From IMG/VR virus record IMGVR_UViG_3300034104_001340, positions 1-57,080 of that record: a DNA stretch of 57,080 nucleotides; one strand, given 5' to 3'. The translations under genes and the position numbers were made by a program. The notes under the pieces are model-generated. The model did no database searches. It was not told where the DNA came from and saw only the letters and a list, made by a program, of their open reading frames with translations. This stretch comes from a virus. Shown piece after piece: positions 46,829-56,342 of the stretch (position 1 is its first letter; every line of letters begins with the position of its first letter).

Positions 46829-49800
46829 TCTTCTCGGAACTCACCGGGGCGCAACATTGGGTACAAGAACGGCGCCAACCTGTCAGTCATATCCACCCCA
46901 AGTATCGACATAGCTCTGACGCGGGCTTTACCATCCACTGACTTGAGTATAGTGTCGTTTTCGATTGGGAAGAACGCATTTACTAGGTTGAACTCTGTTA
47001 TCTCTCGTGCGTACTCCTCCCATGCAGTGCGCTTGGCTGTGTCCAGAGGGGCGTCAACGTAAGCGCGGAGTACACGATCCGCCTTAGCTATAATGCGGTT
47101 GCGCTCCCCCTCTATCTCTTGCTTCATCTGGTTGGCAAGAATACCAGCTTTCTGCAACTCCGCCTCAGTTGTACTCTGGAACCCTAACCCACGGAACAAC
47201 AACTTGGTCGTAGTATAGAACTCACGATCCATGATGACGTCACCTTGGCGCGTGAGCTGCCCTTCTTGGCTTTGGCGGTAGGAGCTGAGTAACCCACGGA
47301 ACATAGCAGGGGAGAGTTTCTCCCACCCGCGCAAGGTCTGCCCCTCCTCGAAGTCGTCCATCGCTGCAGCTATGTTGCTGCCCATTGAGAACAACGGGCC
47401 ACCGAACTTCAACGCAAACGCTTCAAACGCGCCGCGAGCCGTGTCCGAAGGAGTATCATCTGAAAACCACAGCCCGTTCAACTCGGTGGAAACTGCAACG
47501 TTCAAGTCCGTCAGAGCAGATATAGGCCCAAACTCCGCTCCCCGACTAAGCGCCTCTGCTTGTGTGCCGGACAATCCGAGTGCATTGGCAAAGTCGCTCC
47601 CCGGACCGAAGTACTGGTTAAGGAACCAGCTGCGGAACCATAGGTCAGAATTCATCCTACCAAGGGGATTAGATGGGTCGTACAAGTCGCGGAAGGCTTC
47701 CATGTCATCATCGTCTTCCATGTCAGCGCGAAGTGATTCTTTATAGGCGTCGAGTAGCCCCATCATGGCCCCGTACAACGGCAAACCAGTCGCACCAGCA
47801 AACAGCGCAGTCATCCCGACCGTACCAAACAGCAGCTGCGCGCTCTCTTTACGCGTACTACCCGGGCTGGCTTTAATCAGCCCCCACGAGTTGCGTATCA
47901 AGTACGACGTCATCTGCAGTGGGAACGTCATGAACTGAAACGCTATGCGACCCAACGGCGCCCGGAATAGACTAGGCTTATTGAACTGGGAGTAGTTGAA
48001 CAGGCCTTCTTTGATGAGCTTTTCGGCCTCTACCACGGCACTGCGGAACGCGTCCTTGGGGTCCATCTTCTTGGCGATAGCTGCGTCATAGGCGAGCTCA
48101 AACGCTGACATGCCCATAACCTCACGCGCCAGTCGCTCCGTGTGATGGAACAACCCAGACATAAAGTTAGTGACAGTGCGTAAGCTGAACAGCCCGTCTT
48201 GACTTGCTGTGGGGGCTCGACCGCGTTCGGTAAGGTCGCTGATGTACGTCTGCATGTATACACCGCGATTCTCCAACTCCTCCCACGCGTCTGCCAATAC
48301 CTTACGCTTGTTGGCGTCGGGGTTCTTCGTGATGTAGTCGGAGTTCTGTATGGACGGCGCGCCCCACTCGGTGACAACCCTGCCGTTTTGGTCAGACCGC
48401 GTAGTGCTCAAGGTCTTGAACACATTCAGGTGCTTAACTGCCATGGCCATGGACTTACCCCAGCCGTACTTGCGGGCCAACACAGGTAATCCTACGATCG
48501 GCAGCTGCGTGAACTGAATCAACGCCGTCTTAGGGGACGTCATCATGTAGTAGAACACCAGCTTGTTACCCATCGAGGCAAACTGATCTACGATGTCATC
48601 GGGAGAAGCAGGGTTCATCTCTAGCTGCACCCTACGGCGTACCTCATTTACGACGGTCTGCAAGCGCATGTCGTCCTCACCGCGCCCTTTTAGCTCGCCT
48701 TGCGCGCTGGAGAGCGCCAACTCGATAGCGTCACGGTACTTGAGCCGCGCCAACTGGTTTATCGCCGTAGTCTGAGTGGAGGCGTAGTTGCGCAAGGCGT
48801 CAGTGTTAAAGCCTGTCTTAGCCTTACGGCGGATGAACCTGCGCCGCATGGAGGAGTCGGGCAGTGTATACAGGTAAAGCTGGTACACATCACTTTTCAG
48901 CTGGGCTACGTCCTGCGTGCCGCCTTTGCCGATGAGATCGAATATGTTTTTCAACATGCTACTGGATGCAGTACCTGTGGCGGACTCTTTGCGCAAAGAC
49001 TCCAGATCATTACCGCGATCCATTTCCTCATCGGTCAACAACTCACCAAGGGTCTTACCCTGCTCGCGGGCCAACCGCTTGGCAAACACGTCCCGATCTA
49101 CACCAGACTCGAACATGTAGAACGCACCCTTTTTCCCCTTACCCACCCGCAGCCAGTAGTTGCCGTAACGAACCAGCGGGAAGTACACCCCGATCTTCTT
49201 GGCTTCAGCAAAGTCCGCGTTGATTTTAGCCAGCAACTGCGACTTGCCCGCAGCATCCATGGAAGAGTTTGCGATCATCTGCTCAAGTGTAGCGAGGCTT
49301 TCATCCAACATACGGACGTAGTCATCCCGCGCCATCTGGAATATCTCGATGCCGCGCTTGCCGCCCTGCTTCTCCAGTTTATCCTTCAGCTGGTACACAA
49401 ACTTGAAGTCGTTCTCACGCTTGGTGATGTTGCCTTTGACCACAGCTTTCTGCGCTTTGGACAGTGTGGGGTCCTGCAGCTTCTTCTGTAACTTATCCAT
49501 CTCCTCGTCGGCAGCAAGGGCGGCGGTAATCGTCGTATGCACCGTAGGGTCCGCGTTCAGTAGTGTAGTGGCGTACATCAAGTTTCCCAGTGTGCGCCCC
49601 GCTTCTGGCTTTTCTTTCTGCCACGTAGCCCACCCGTTGACCCGCTCAAACAACCCACGCATCTCCTTGTTACGGAACGCGTGCATATCATCCACGCGGT
49701 CAGGTACGTTCTTGAGATTATTGAGCCTATTTCCTGCGATACGGATAACATCGTCAGTGGTGAACACCCGCAGGATAGCGTTGAGGGAGCCGACTGCAAT

Positions 49801-52800
49801 GTTGTCAAACCTGCTAGTGAGTTTGTCCAGCACTTCGTTCTTACCCTTGCGCGTACCGTTAATGCCCGCGCCTATGGCAGAGGTAGACTCCGTAGCGCTT
49901 CTGGACTTGAGAAACTTGTCTTGCACAGCGTCCTGCTTGGTTTGCTTTCTGCTCGCGGCGGCAACAACGCTGGCGGGTATATCAGCCTCCGCAGCTATAA
50001 GTAGTTCGTCAGTGAGCACGATAAGATCGGCAAACGCATTGTTGCTGTCACCACCAAGACCGAAAAGCCTGCGCAGCAGCCGCACAAACGACGATAGCAT
50101 ACTGGGGCTATCCGGCGTGCCAATACCCGTGGGGGAGTCAATACTAAGCAGTATGCGCTGCATAGCCGGGTGGGTCATGCCGTACGTAACGAACTCGCGG
50201 GGGTCACTGAACGCCCCAACCTCAAAGAACGCTTTCTCCGCATCCGTAGCAGTGCCGGACAGAATTTTGTTTTTTACGTGCGTGGCAGCGTGAGCCCTGA
50301 GCGCCATGAAGTCATCAAGCACAGCACGCTGCGCTTCTGTTAGCGACTCAGGGCTGTCGTAGTACTGCTCAATCAAGCCAATCGTCGCTGCGTGCAGGGC
50401 TTCGTGCAGGAAAGTCAGGTTGTCTACGCCTTCTTCACCGGCAATGTTGTTCAGGTAAATGACTCTACGCCCATCACTCAGTACAGCGTACAGGCCGGCA
50501 GCATTGATGCCATCACCGGCAAACTCCGTCCGGGCTTCTTCCGGTATAACGCTAGGGTCAGTGACAATAACCAGCTCTACGCCACGCAGGAACTGCTTGA
50601 GCCTGTTAGCCAAGGCTCGTTCAAACTTATTGCCAGTGCGGGCTATGCTGTCTACCGCCTGCGTGGCGCTGCGCAAAGTAAGCAGTGTGGGGTTGGGCTC
50701 TGCACTAGCAGCTATAGGGATGCGATCTGCGCGGGCTGCTTTGCCCTTGGTGCGCGCCTTAGTTGCCTTTTTAGTCTCTAGAGTCTCGATGGACGTAAGT
50801 TCTTTGGCTCGCGCTTGGGCTGTAGTGCGCTCTTTATCAGTAACTGAAGGATGCGCAATCGTCTCTTGTGCAAGCTTACCTGCTTTAGTTTTGGCCTGTG
50901 GGTCTTGCTTCTGGATGCGGTACGCGTTGGCCAACCCAACACTGCGTTTATCGCGGGCTTCTATTACTGCCGTTGGAGTCGGGTCTGCAGCTACGTCTGC
51001 CTGCACAAACTTAAGCGCATTCGTAGCCGCATCAGTGCGCTCTTTAACAGCCCGCTTCGCGGCGTTAGCTTTATCCTCGACGGGTGCAGCTTCTGGTTGT
51101 GCCTCGTTTGCCGGGGCTACCGCCTCTGTACGACGGAACCCCTGCTTTACTACTGTGACCTTGGGTTGCGCTGGGCCTGCAGGTGCTGGCTTTGCTTTGC
51201 CTTTTAAGGTGAGCTTAGCTCTAGGCGCTGTGACTTCTGGTGCAGTGGGAGTTTCATCTACAACCTGCGTAGAGATAGTAGCTTCCGTAGGGGTTGACAC
51301 CTCAGCTGCTGGTGCGACTTCAGTGGCAGCGGGCTTCTTGGCCCGAGTGCGTTTTTTAGGCGTCGTAGCTTCTGGGGTAACCGGCGCTGCCTCCTGTACA
51401 CTTTCCGGCGTTTCTTCGACACGCTCTACAGTCGTGTCTACGGTGGCTTCACGTGCAGCGCCCTCGGCTTCGCTGCGCTCCACTTCTCTCCTCAGTGTAT
51501 CTAGCTCTTCTTGCGGGGTAGGCCCAGCTGGCGCCGTTGGTGTAGCAGGTGCAGCTTCTTCTGCTGCAACGTCTTCCTCCGCAGCGGCGCGTATGGCATC
51601 AGCTTCTTCTTGGGCGGCGGCTACGCGGAGTGCTTCCGACACATCCTCATCGGCCATATCTGGTGCAGCTGGTGCGACTTCGGGTTTTGCGGTAGGGGGA
51701 GTTTCAGCTGTAGGTGCTTCCTCCTCCACGTCTTCTTCGTCCCTAGCTTGCGCACGAGCCCTGAAGTCCGCAGCGATATCGGTCATCCCAAGTGCTTCTG
51801 CGTCGTTTGCCAAATCATCCAGCGCGTCCGCACTGCTTGGGCCCGTACCTTCCGACTCTACCTCAAGCGCACGTCGCGCACGTCCCGGCTCCGTAACTCC
51901 GGCAACTCCACCTAGTCCAGCAGCTGCAAGGCCTTCGAGCGCCGCCGCCCCAGCTACCCCGCGCATGGTGGGTACGTCGATGCCTTCACGCTGCAGCGCT
52001 ACGTTTGCTGCGTACTGTTCTTGCCCGCCTTGAGCAGCCTCTGTAGCAGTTTCAGCAGCCGCAGTGGTAAGGCCCTGACGCACTCGACCGCGCCCAGCCA
52101 TCTCAACCATTTCTCGCCGGGTCTGTGCTGCTACCGCATCTTTGGCGGCAGCGCGGCTTGCTGCTTTACCTATGGTGGTGCGGAGCAGCGAAGGCTCAAG
52201 ACCGGTACGTGAAGCAAGCGCACCCAAGGCGGTGCCGCTAAGAATGAGCCCGAGGTTTTCCCCACCGTAGGATTGCGCTTCTTCAGCCACTTGTGCAGCT
52301 TGCTCTTCAGGCACGCCGGCTTTGGTAAGCTCCTCTTTGACCGCATCATAGATGGAGCTTTTAACCACACCAGTACCTTGGGCGGCACCAAGTCCAAGCG
52401 TAGCGGCGGTGGCAGCAAGAACTGGAGCTGCAGGGGCAAGATAAGTAGCACCAATACCGCCCAAAATAGCGGGGACTGCAGTGCCCAAAGCTTGGGTGGT
52501 AAAATCAAGCGGTGCGACCATGAAAGCTTTTGCGGCGGCTTTGACCTGCTCACCAAGCCCAGCGTCCTCTACTTCGGCCATGATGCGGGCAACTTCTTGT
52601 GAGTCCTGCTTGGACTGCGCCGACATCAAATCACCGAGGTAGTCCTCCGCTCCACGCAGTGCTGTGGACACACCAGACTCTGCACCAAAGACGTCAGAGA
52701 CAAGCCTTGTGCCAGTTACGGCCCCACGGGCTAAGCCGAGCGGGAGGTCAAGGGTCTCGCGCAGTAGGTTGGATTCTACTTGAGGCTCGGGAGGCGTGTA

Positions 52801-52950
52801 GGTAGACAGGAACGCTGCTACTTCTTCTGGTTTATACCCAGACTCCAGCGCTGTCTGCACGTTGAAGTTGTACTGCTGCCCGAGAAACTCCGCGATCTCG
52901 GCATCGGAGTACCCAACGCTTTTTGCTTTAGCGTAGTCGAACTGCGCCAT
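46825..52950 (-). CDS. Giant polyvalent virion protein with zincin motif
   Basis: 2041 aa. Segments: a UBA-like start (VGYSDAEIAEFL and SGYKPEEVAAFL), hydrophobic helices at about 160-190, a 350-residue Ala/Glu/Pro/Thr-rich disordered stretch (about 370-720), a metallopeptidase-like region with HEALH at about 849-853, helical charged regions, and a conserved C-terminal region with LFGTVGMTALFAGATGLPLY. The layout matches large polyvalent proteins of podovirus-like phages that enter the host with DNA. The HExxH may allow a processing or toxin role. Longest gene in the window. Confidence 0.75.
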   Translation of the reverse strand: MAQFDYAKAKSVGYSDAEIAEFLGQQYNFNVQTALESGYKPEEVAAFLSTYTPPEPQVESNLLRETLDLPLGLARGAVTGTRLVSDVFGAESGVSTALRGAEDYLGDLMSAQSKQDSQEVARIMAEVEDAGLGEQVKAAAKAFMVAPLDFTTQALGTAVPAILGGIGATYLAPAAPVLAATAATLGLGAAQGTGVVKSSIYDAVKEELTKAGVPEEQAAQVAEEAQSYGGENLGLILSGTALGALASRTGLEPSLLRTTIGKAASRAAAKDAVAAQTRREMVEMAGRGRVRQGLTTAAAETATEAAQGGQEQYAANVALQREGIDVPTMRGVAGAAALEGLAAAGLGGVAGVTEPGRARRALEVESEGTGPSSADALDDLANDAEALGMTDIAADFRARAQARDEEDVEEEAPTAETPPTAKPEVAPAAPDMADEDVSEALRVAAAQEEADAIRAAAEEDVAAEEAAPATPTAPAGPTPQEELDTLRREVERSEAEGAAREATVDTTVERVEETPESVQEAAPVTPEATTPKKRTRAKKPAATEVAPAAEVSTPTEATISTQVVDETPTAPEVTAPRAKLTLKGKAKPAPAGPAQPKVTVVKQGFRRTEAVAPANEAQPEAAPVEDKANAAKRAVKERTDAATNALKFVQADVAADPTPTAVIEARDKRSVGLANAYRIQKQDPQAKTKAGKLAQETIAHPSVTDKERTTAQARAKELTSIETLETKKATKARTKGKAARADRIPIAASAEPNPTLLTLRSATQAVDSIARTGNKFERALANRLKQFLRGVELVIVTDPSVIPEEARTEFAGDGINAAGLYAVLSDGRRVIYLNNIAGEEGVDNLTFLHEALHAATIGLIEQYYDSPESLTEAQRAVLDDFMALRAHAATHVKNKILSGTATDAEKAFFEVGAFSDPREFVTYGMTHPAMQRILLSIDSPTGIGTPDSPSMLSSFVRLLRRLFGLGGDSNNAFADLIVLTDELLIAAEADIPASVVAAASRKQTKQDAVQDKFLKSRSATESTSAIGAGINGTRKGKNEVLDKLTSRFDNIAVGSLNAILRVFTTDDVIRIAGNRLNNLKNVPDRVDDMHAFRNKEMRGLFERVNGWATWQKEKPEAGRTLGNLMYATTLLNADPTVHTTITAALAADEEMDKLQKKLQDPTLSKAQKAVVKGNITKRENDFKFVYQLKDKLEKQGGKRGIEIFQMARDDYVRMLDESLATLEQMIANSSMDAAGKSQLLAKINADFAEAKKIGVYFPLVRYGNYWLRVGKGKKGAFYMFESGVDRDVFAKRLAREQGKTLGELLTDEEMDRGNDLESLRKESATGTASSSMLKNIFDLIGKGGTQDVAQLKSDVYQLYLYTLPDSSMRRRFIRRKAKTGFNTDALRNYASTQTTAINQLARLKYRDAIELALSSAQGELKGRGEDDMRLQTVVNEVRRRVQLEMNPASPDDIVDQFASMGNKLVFYYMMTSPKTALIQFTQLPIVGLPVLARKYGWGKSMAMAVKHLNVFKTLSTTRSDQNGRVVTEWGAPSIQNSDYITKNPDANKRKVLADAWEELENRGVYMQTYISDLTERGRAPTASQDGLFSLRTVTNFMSGLFHHTERLAREVMGMSAFELAYDAAIAKKMDPKDAFRSAVVEAEKLIKEGLFNYSQFNKPSLFRAPLGRIAFQFMTFPLQMTSYLIRNSWGLIKASPGSTRKESAQLLFGTVGMTALFAGATGLPLYGAMMGLLDAYKESLRADMEDDDDMEAFRDLYDPSNPLGRMNSDLWFRSWFLNQYFGPGSDFANALGLSGTQAEALSRGAEFGPISALTDLNVAVSTELNGLWFSDDTPSDTARGAFEAFALKFGGPLFSMGSNIAAAMDDFEEGQTLRGWEKLSPAMFRGLLSSYRQSQEGQLTRQGDVIMDREFYTTTKLLFRGLGFQSTTEAELQKAGILANQMKQEIEGERNRIIAKADRVLRAYVDAPLDTAKRTAWEEYAREITEFNLVNAFFPIENDTILKSVDGKARVRAMSILGVDMTDRLAPFLYPMLRPGEFRED

Positions 52951-52963
52951 GCGTTACGTACTC

Positions 52964-54664
52964 CTACTGTTTGAACATAGACTCTAGGGGCGGTCTTTGC
53001 CCTTGCGGCACTGTGCTTTGGTCCTGCTCTGGGTCCATACCCGCCGCTATCAGGAGCGCTTTGTACTGCCTGTTAGTCTCTGTATCTATCTCTTGGCTAG
53101 TAGGCCTAAAATTACCTTGGCCACTAAGGTATTCAAGCGCGCTCTCCTGCGCCTGAGTGCGGAGGTCTGTAAGAAGCGTAGACTCCTGTAGGGGGAGCCG
53201 CGTACCAGCAGCTGCCCGTGACTGTGCCATTGCGTTGGCTTGGATATACTCACGCGCCTTAAATCTAGCCTCCACTTCCGACATCTCGGGGTTCTCTGCC
53301 ATGAAGTAATTAACATAGTCGTCAACCGTCAGTGCAGTGTCAGTCGGACGCTGCTGGTTTTGACTCTGGACCCTAGCCACGGCCAACTGATTCTCGCGGC
53401 TCAACCTTGCCTGCTCGTCTTCGGACGCCATCTTCTCGCGCTCCAACTGCAGCGTCTCGATGTTTTTAAGCGTCTGAGTCATCTCATCTCTAATACGGGC
53501 GTCACGAGCTTGAATGCCTGAGCCACCACCCAGCAGCGTTGCACCAAGGTTAGTACCACCACTTGCGCCAGCACCCTGCAGGAACGCAATCAACGCACCG
53601 AGCTTGTCCGTCTCCTCTGCCTCAAGGCGAGCCAGCTGGGCTTCATAGCGGCTCATGCGTGGGTCTTGGGGTGCTTCGCGTTGTGCAGTGCGCATCGGGG
53701 TTACATCTTCCCCGAGCATGGAGGCTAGGTCTTGGTCAGTGCCTTGGCGCATAGGAGCCACACGGGGTGCGACAAGGGCCCCAAGTCCTGCGGAGGGCTC
53801 CTCTCTGCTACGCGCAAGTGACGCATCGGGACCAAGGGGTGTATAGGGCCTCTGCGCCGGGGGCTCCTCTCTGCTACGCGCAAGTGAAGCATCGGGACCA
53901 AGGGGTGTATACGGAGCTCGCGGGGTACTGCCGATACGATCCATCTGCGCTCGCAGCTCAGCTATATTAGCCGGGGGGTTAGCCCCCTCCCTGCGCTCAT
54001 CAAATCGACGAAGCGCATCCATAGACACGGGGATATCGCGGGCGGGAGTGCCTTCGCTTAAAACAGACGCAACCCCAGTTGGGGCTTCACTGGGCATGTT
54101 ACGGACGTTCATGGTACTGCGCAGTACGTTCTGCGCACTGGCGGGGTCTTGCGCTAGAGCCCTTGCCTCTTCTTCGGCCAAGCCAGCAGCTCTAAGCTCT
54201 TGCTCCAACCGGCGACGCTCATCAAACGCACGCAGTGCATTCATGGAGTACGGGACTTCTTTCGCCTGTACATCCCCACCCGGTGCATAACCAACAATCC
54301 CACCGCGAGCCATGCCGACCATGTTAGGTGCGGGCTGGGATGCTACACCACCACCCATAGCTTGCTGCATCTGCTGTGCTTGCATCATCTGACCTTGCTG
54401 CTGGAGACCCGGAGCGAGCGAAGCTGCTACTTCCTGCTTGGTAGCCTGCATCATCTGGCCTTCGAGCTGGTCCTTCACGGTGCCGGACTCAGGCTGCATC
54501 TGCATCTGCAGACTACGCTGCGCAGCTTCCTTGTCCTTCTTCAGCTTCTGCAAGGCGAGCAGGTCCAGCAAATCTTGATTCATGGCGTAACGCTGCTGGA
54601 GCCCCTGCGGGTTCGCAGCAAACATATCAGCGCGGGAGTTTACGAGGGAGTCGATGCCTGCCAT
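52964..54664 (-). CDS. Internal virion protein
   Basis: 566 aa from the ATG at 54664 (MAGIDSLVNSRADMFAANPQ); a longer start at 54712 overlaps the upstream gene and lacks support. It has helical Met/Gln-rich N-terminal parts, GMARGGIVGYAPGGDV, two copies of a 22-residue block (YTPLGPDASLARSREEP), long coiled coils at about 380-460, and a helical C-terminus. Such proteins are known next to portal-region or ejection genes in aquatic podovirus-like phages. Probable DNA-ejection or internal core protein. Confidence 0.65.
   Translation of the reverse strand: MAGIDSLVNSRADMFAANPQGLQQRYAMNQDLLDLLALQKLKKDKEAAQRSLQMQMQPESGTVKDQLEGQMMQATKQEVAASLAPGLQQQGQMMQAQQMQQAMGGGVASQPAPNMVGMARGGIVGYAPGGDVQAKEVPYSMNALRAFDERRRLEQELRAAGLAEEEARALAQDPASAQNVLRSTMNVRNMPSEAPTGVASVLSEGTPARDIPVSMDALRRFDERREGANPPANIAELRAQMDRIGSTPRAPYTPLGPDASLARSREEPPAQRPYTPLGPDASLARSREEPSAGLGALVAPRVAPMRQGTDQDLASMLGEDVTPMRTAQREAPQDPRMSRYEAQLARLEAEETDKLGALIAFLQGAGASGGTNLGATLLGGGSGIQARDARIRDEMTQTLKNIETLQLEREKMASEDEQARLSRENQLAVARVQSQNQQRPTDTALTVDDYVNYFMAENPEMSEVEARFKAREYIQANAMAQSRAAAGTRLPLQESTLLTDLRTQAQESALEYLSGQGNFRPTSQEIDTETNRQYKALLIAAGMDPEQDQSTVPQGQRPPLESMFKQ
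53795..53911. repeat. 51-bp tandem direct repeat (66-bp period)
   Basis: Copies at 53795-53845 and 53861-53911 differ by one base in 51. They encode two copies of YTPLGPDASLARSREEP within the internal virion protein, a recent in-frame duplication. Confidence 0.85.
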
Positions 54665-54680
54665 GTTATTTAGTCTCTTA

Positions 54681-55553
54681 TTAACCTGTTTTAGCGCCGC
54701 CGCTGGTAACAACGGGTTTCGTGCCGTCGCCGGTACCGCCCAAACCTTTCAGCTTACTAAGCAAGTCCAATATGCCCCCCGCACCACCCATCAACGAGCT
54801 CAACCCGGTAGGTTCTTGGTAGCTGTAAGACTGGGTGGCCAGAGGCAGCCCTTGGAGCAGGGACTGCATGTACTGGACTTGCTTGTAGGGGTAGTCGCGC
54901 TCCTGCTCAAACTGCGTGATATCAGCACCTATGCCTTCGCTCTCAATGCCACGCTGCGTTCCACCTGCACCAAGCTGCGCACCCAATCCTGCAAGCCCAT
55001 ACTGCTGAGCTTGCCCGGTAGCCGCCATGCGACGTGCTTCTTCGGTGTTGAACTGGTTCTGCGCGGCAGTGAACGCATCTTGGTATCCACGGCCCGTGAT
55101 GTCAGCAAGGTTACGGGTCAGGTTCCGATCCATCTCGGACTCCATAATCGCTTGGCGCCCACCACCGTACGCACCTGCACGAGTCATGCGGCCTGCATTG
55201 TTCACACGACTTATCTCTGCCTGCCTACGTGCTTCGGCCATCTGGGGTTCCAGTGCTGCCGTAAGATATGGTGACATGTAGGAAGCTGCAGTGCCCGCCG
55301 TAGTGAAGGAGCCCGGAGTGTACGAGGTCTGCGCCGTAGTAGGCAAAGTAAGCCCTGCCAACCCCGAGAACGCTTGGTTCTGCAGGTTGCTTGCACCCGC
55401 AGTGAGGGGGCCGGAGTATTGCTGGTAAGGCATCTGGGCAAGTGCTTGGCCCTGCCCCAACATTTGGGTTACGTAAGGGCCCGCCCACGACGAAAGGGAA
55501 GACTCCGTGCCGGTTTGATTACCTGCCATGGGGTCTACATAGGGATCAGCCAT
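54681..55553 (-). CDS. Internal virion protein
   Basis: 290 aa. N-terminal Pro/Gln/Tyr-rich region (PYVTQMLGQGQALAQMPYQQ, YSGPLTAGASNLQNQAFSGL), helical middle (EAQ-rich with RVNNAGRMTRAGAYGGGRQA), and a Gly-rich C-terminus. I recognise this arrangement from virion proteins of aquatic phages, encoded with the 'MAGIDSL' gene. Probable ejection-associated protein; no enzymatic motif. Confidence 0.65.
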   Translation of the reverse strand: MADPYVDPMAGNQTGTESSLSSWAGPYVTQMLGQGQALAQMPYQQYSGPLTAGASNLQNQAFSGLAGLTLPTTAQTSYTPGSFTTAGTAASYMSPYLTAALEPQMAEARRQAEISRVNNAGRMTRAGAYGGGRQAIMESEMDRNLTRNLADITGRGYQDAFTAAQNQFNTEEARRMAATGQAQQYGLAGLGAQLGAGGTQRGIESEGIGADITQFEQERDYPYKQVQYMQSLLQGLPLATQSYSYQEPTGLSSLMGGAGGILDLLSKLKGLGGTGDGTKPVVTSGGAKTG

Positions 55554-55561
55554 TACTCACC

Positions 55562-56341
55562 TCACGCGGGGGTATATTTATTGGGGTTTATCTGTCGCCC
55601 TTGCTCCGGGCGTCCGGTGCGTGCTCTGCGCACTCGGTCCATCATGTCATACAGAACTTTAGCCCCAGCTTCGGAGTTACCGTTACCGAGGTGGCTCACA
55701 ATATCTGCAGGCATGACGAATTCACCGTCTGACAATGCAGCTTCCTGTGCGCCGTCGATTCTAGCAGGAACCTTGTCTGCCATGCCATCAGTGGGGCCAC
55801 CGAGGTAGTAACCACGGGACTCGGGCAACGACATCAGGCCACCTTGTGCGGCTTTAACTACGGGCTCGTAAGTAACGTCAGAGAAATAACGGCGTCCACC
55901 AGAACCGGGACGACGGGAAGGCATAGCGGCCTGTGGGGTGTAGGGCTTTTTGTTCTGCGCAGCGTACCCCATCAGCTGATCGAAGCTCGTACCCTGACTC
56001 ATAGCCTTCTGCGCCTCAGCCAACTGGATATCGGGGTTCATACCGTACTGGGTAGCCCAGTCCCGAATCTGCGAGTTTTGCAGGTTAGTGTCCACCATAG
56101 GCAGTGCGGTACGTTTAGCCGTGTACTCCGGGATGCCACCTTGGTAACCACGAGGCTCGTTAGTATTGGCTCCGCCGATACCTATAAACTTTTTAACATC
56201 ATCGTTGCCTAGTAAACCGATAAGCCCAGCAGCCCCAGCGCCAGTACCGAGGATTTTGGACCAGTCAAAAGTGCCGTCTTTGTCTTTCCAGTCGGTGAAG
56301 AAGTCTAAAAAACCGCTACTCAGCTCTTTAATTCCAGCCAT
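55562..56341 (-). CDS. Internal virion protein with Gly-rich N-terminal helix
   Basis: 259 aa from the ATG at 56341, preceded by GAGG. Residues 24-45 (ILGTGAGAAGLIGLLG) are a hydrophobic Gly-rich helix. The C-terminal half has GYYLGGPTDGMADKVPARID, GAQEAALSDGEFVMPADIVS and HLGNGNSEAGAKVLYDMMDR, a conserved block known from phage virion proteins. It starts just after the stop of the Cys-rich gene. Probable minor structural or ejection protein. Confidence 0.65.
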   Translation of the reverse strand: MAGIKELSSGFLDFFTDWKDKDGTFDWSKILGTGAGAAGLIGLLGNDDVKKFIGIGGANTNEPRGYQGGIPEYTAKRTALPMVDTNLQNSQIRDWATQYGMNPDIQLAEAQKAMSQGTSFDQLMGYAAQNKKPYTPQAAMPSRRPGSGGRRYFSDVTYEPVVKAAQGGLMSLPESRGYYLGGPTDGMADKVPARIDGAQEAALSDGEFVMPADIVSHLGNGNSEAGAKVLYDMMDRVRRARTGRPEQGRQINPNKYTPA

Positions 56342-56342
56342 A

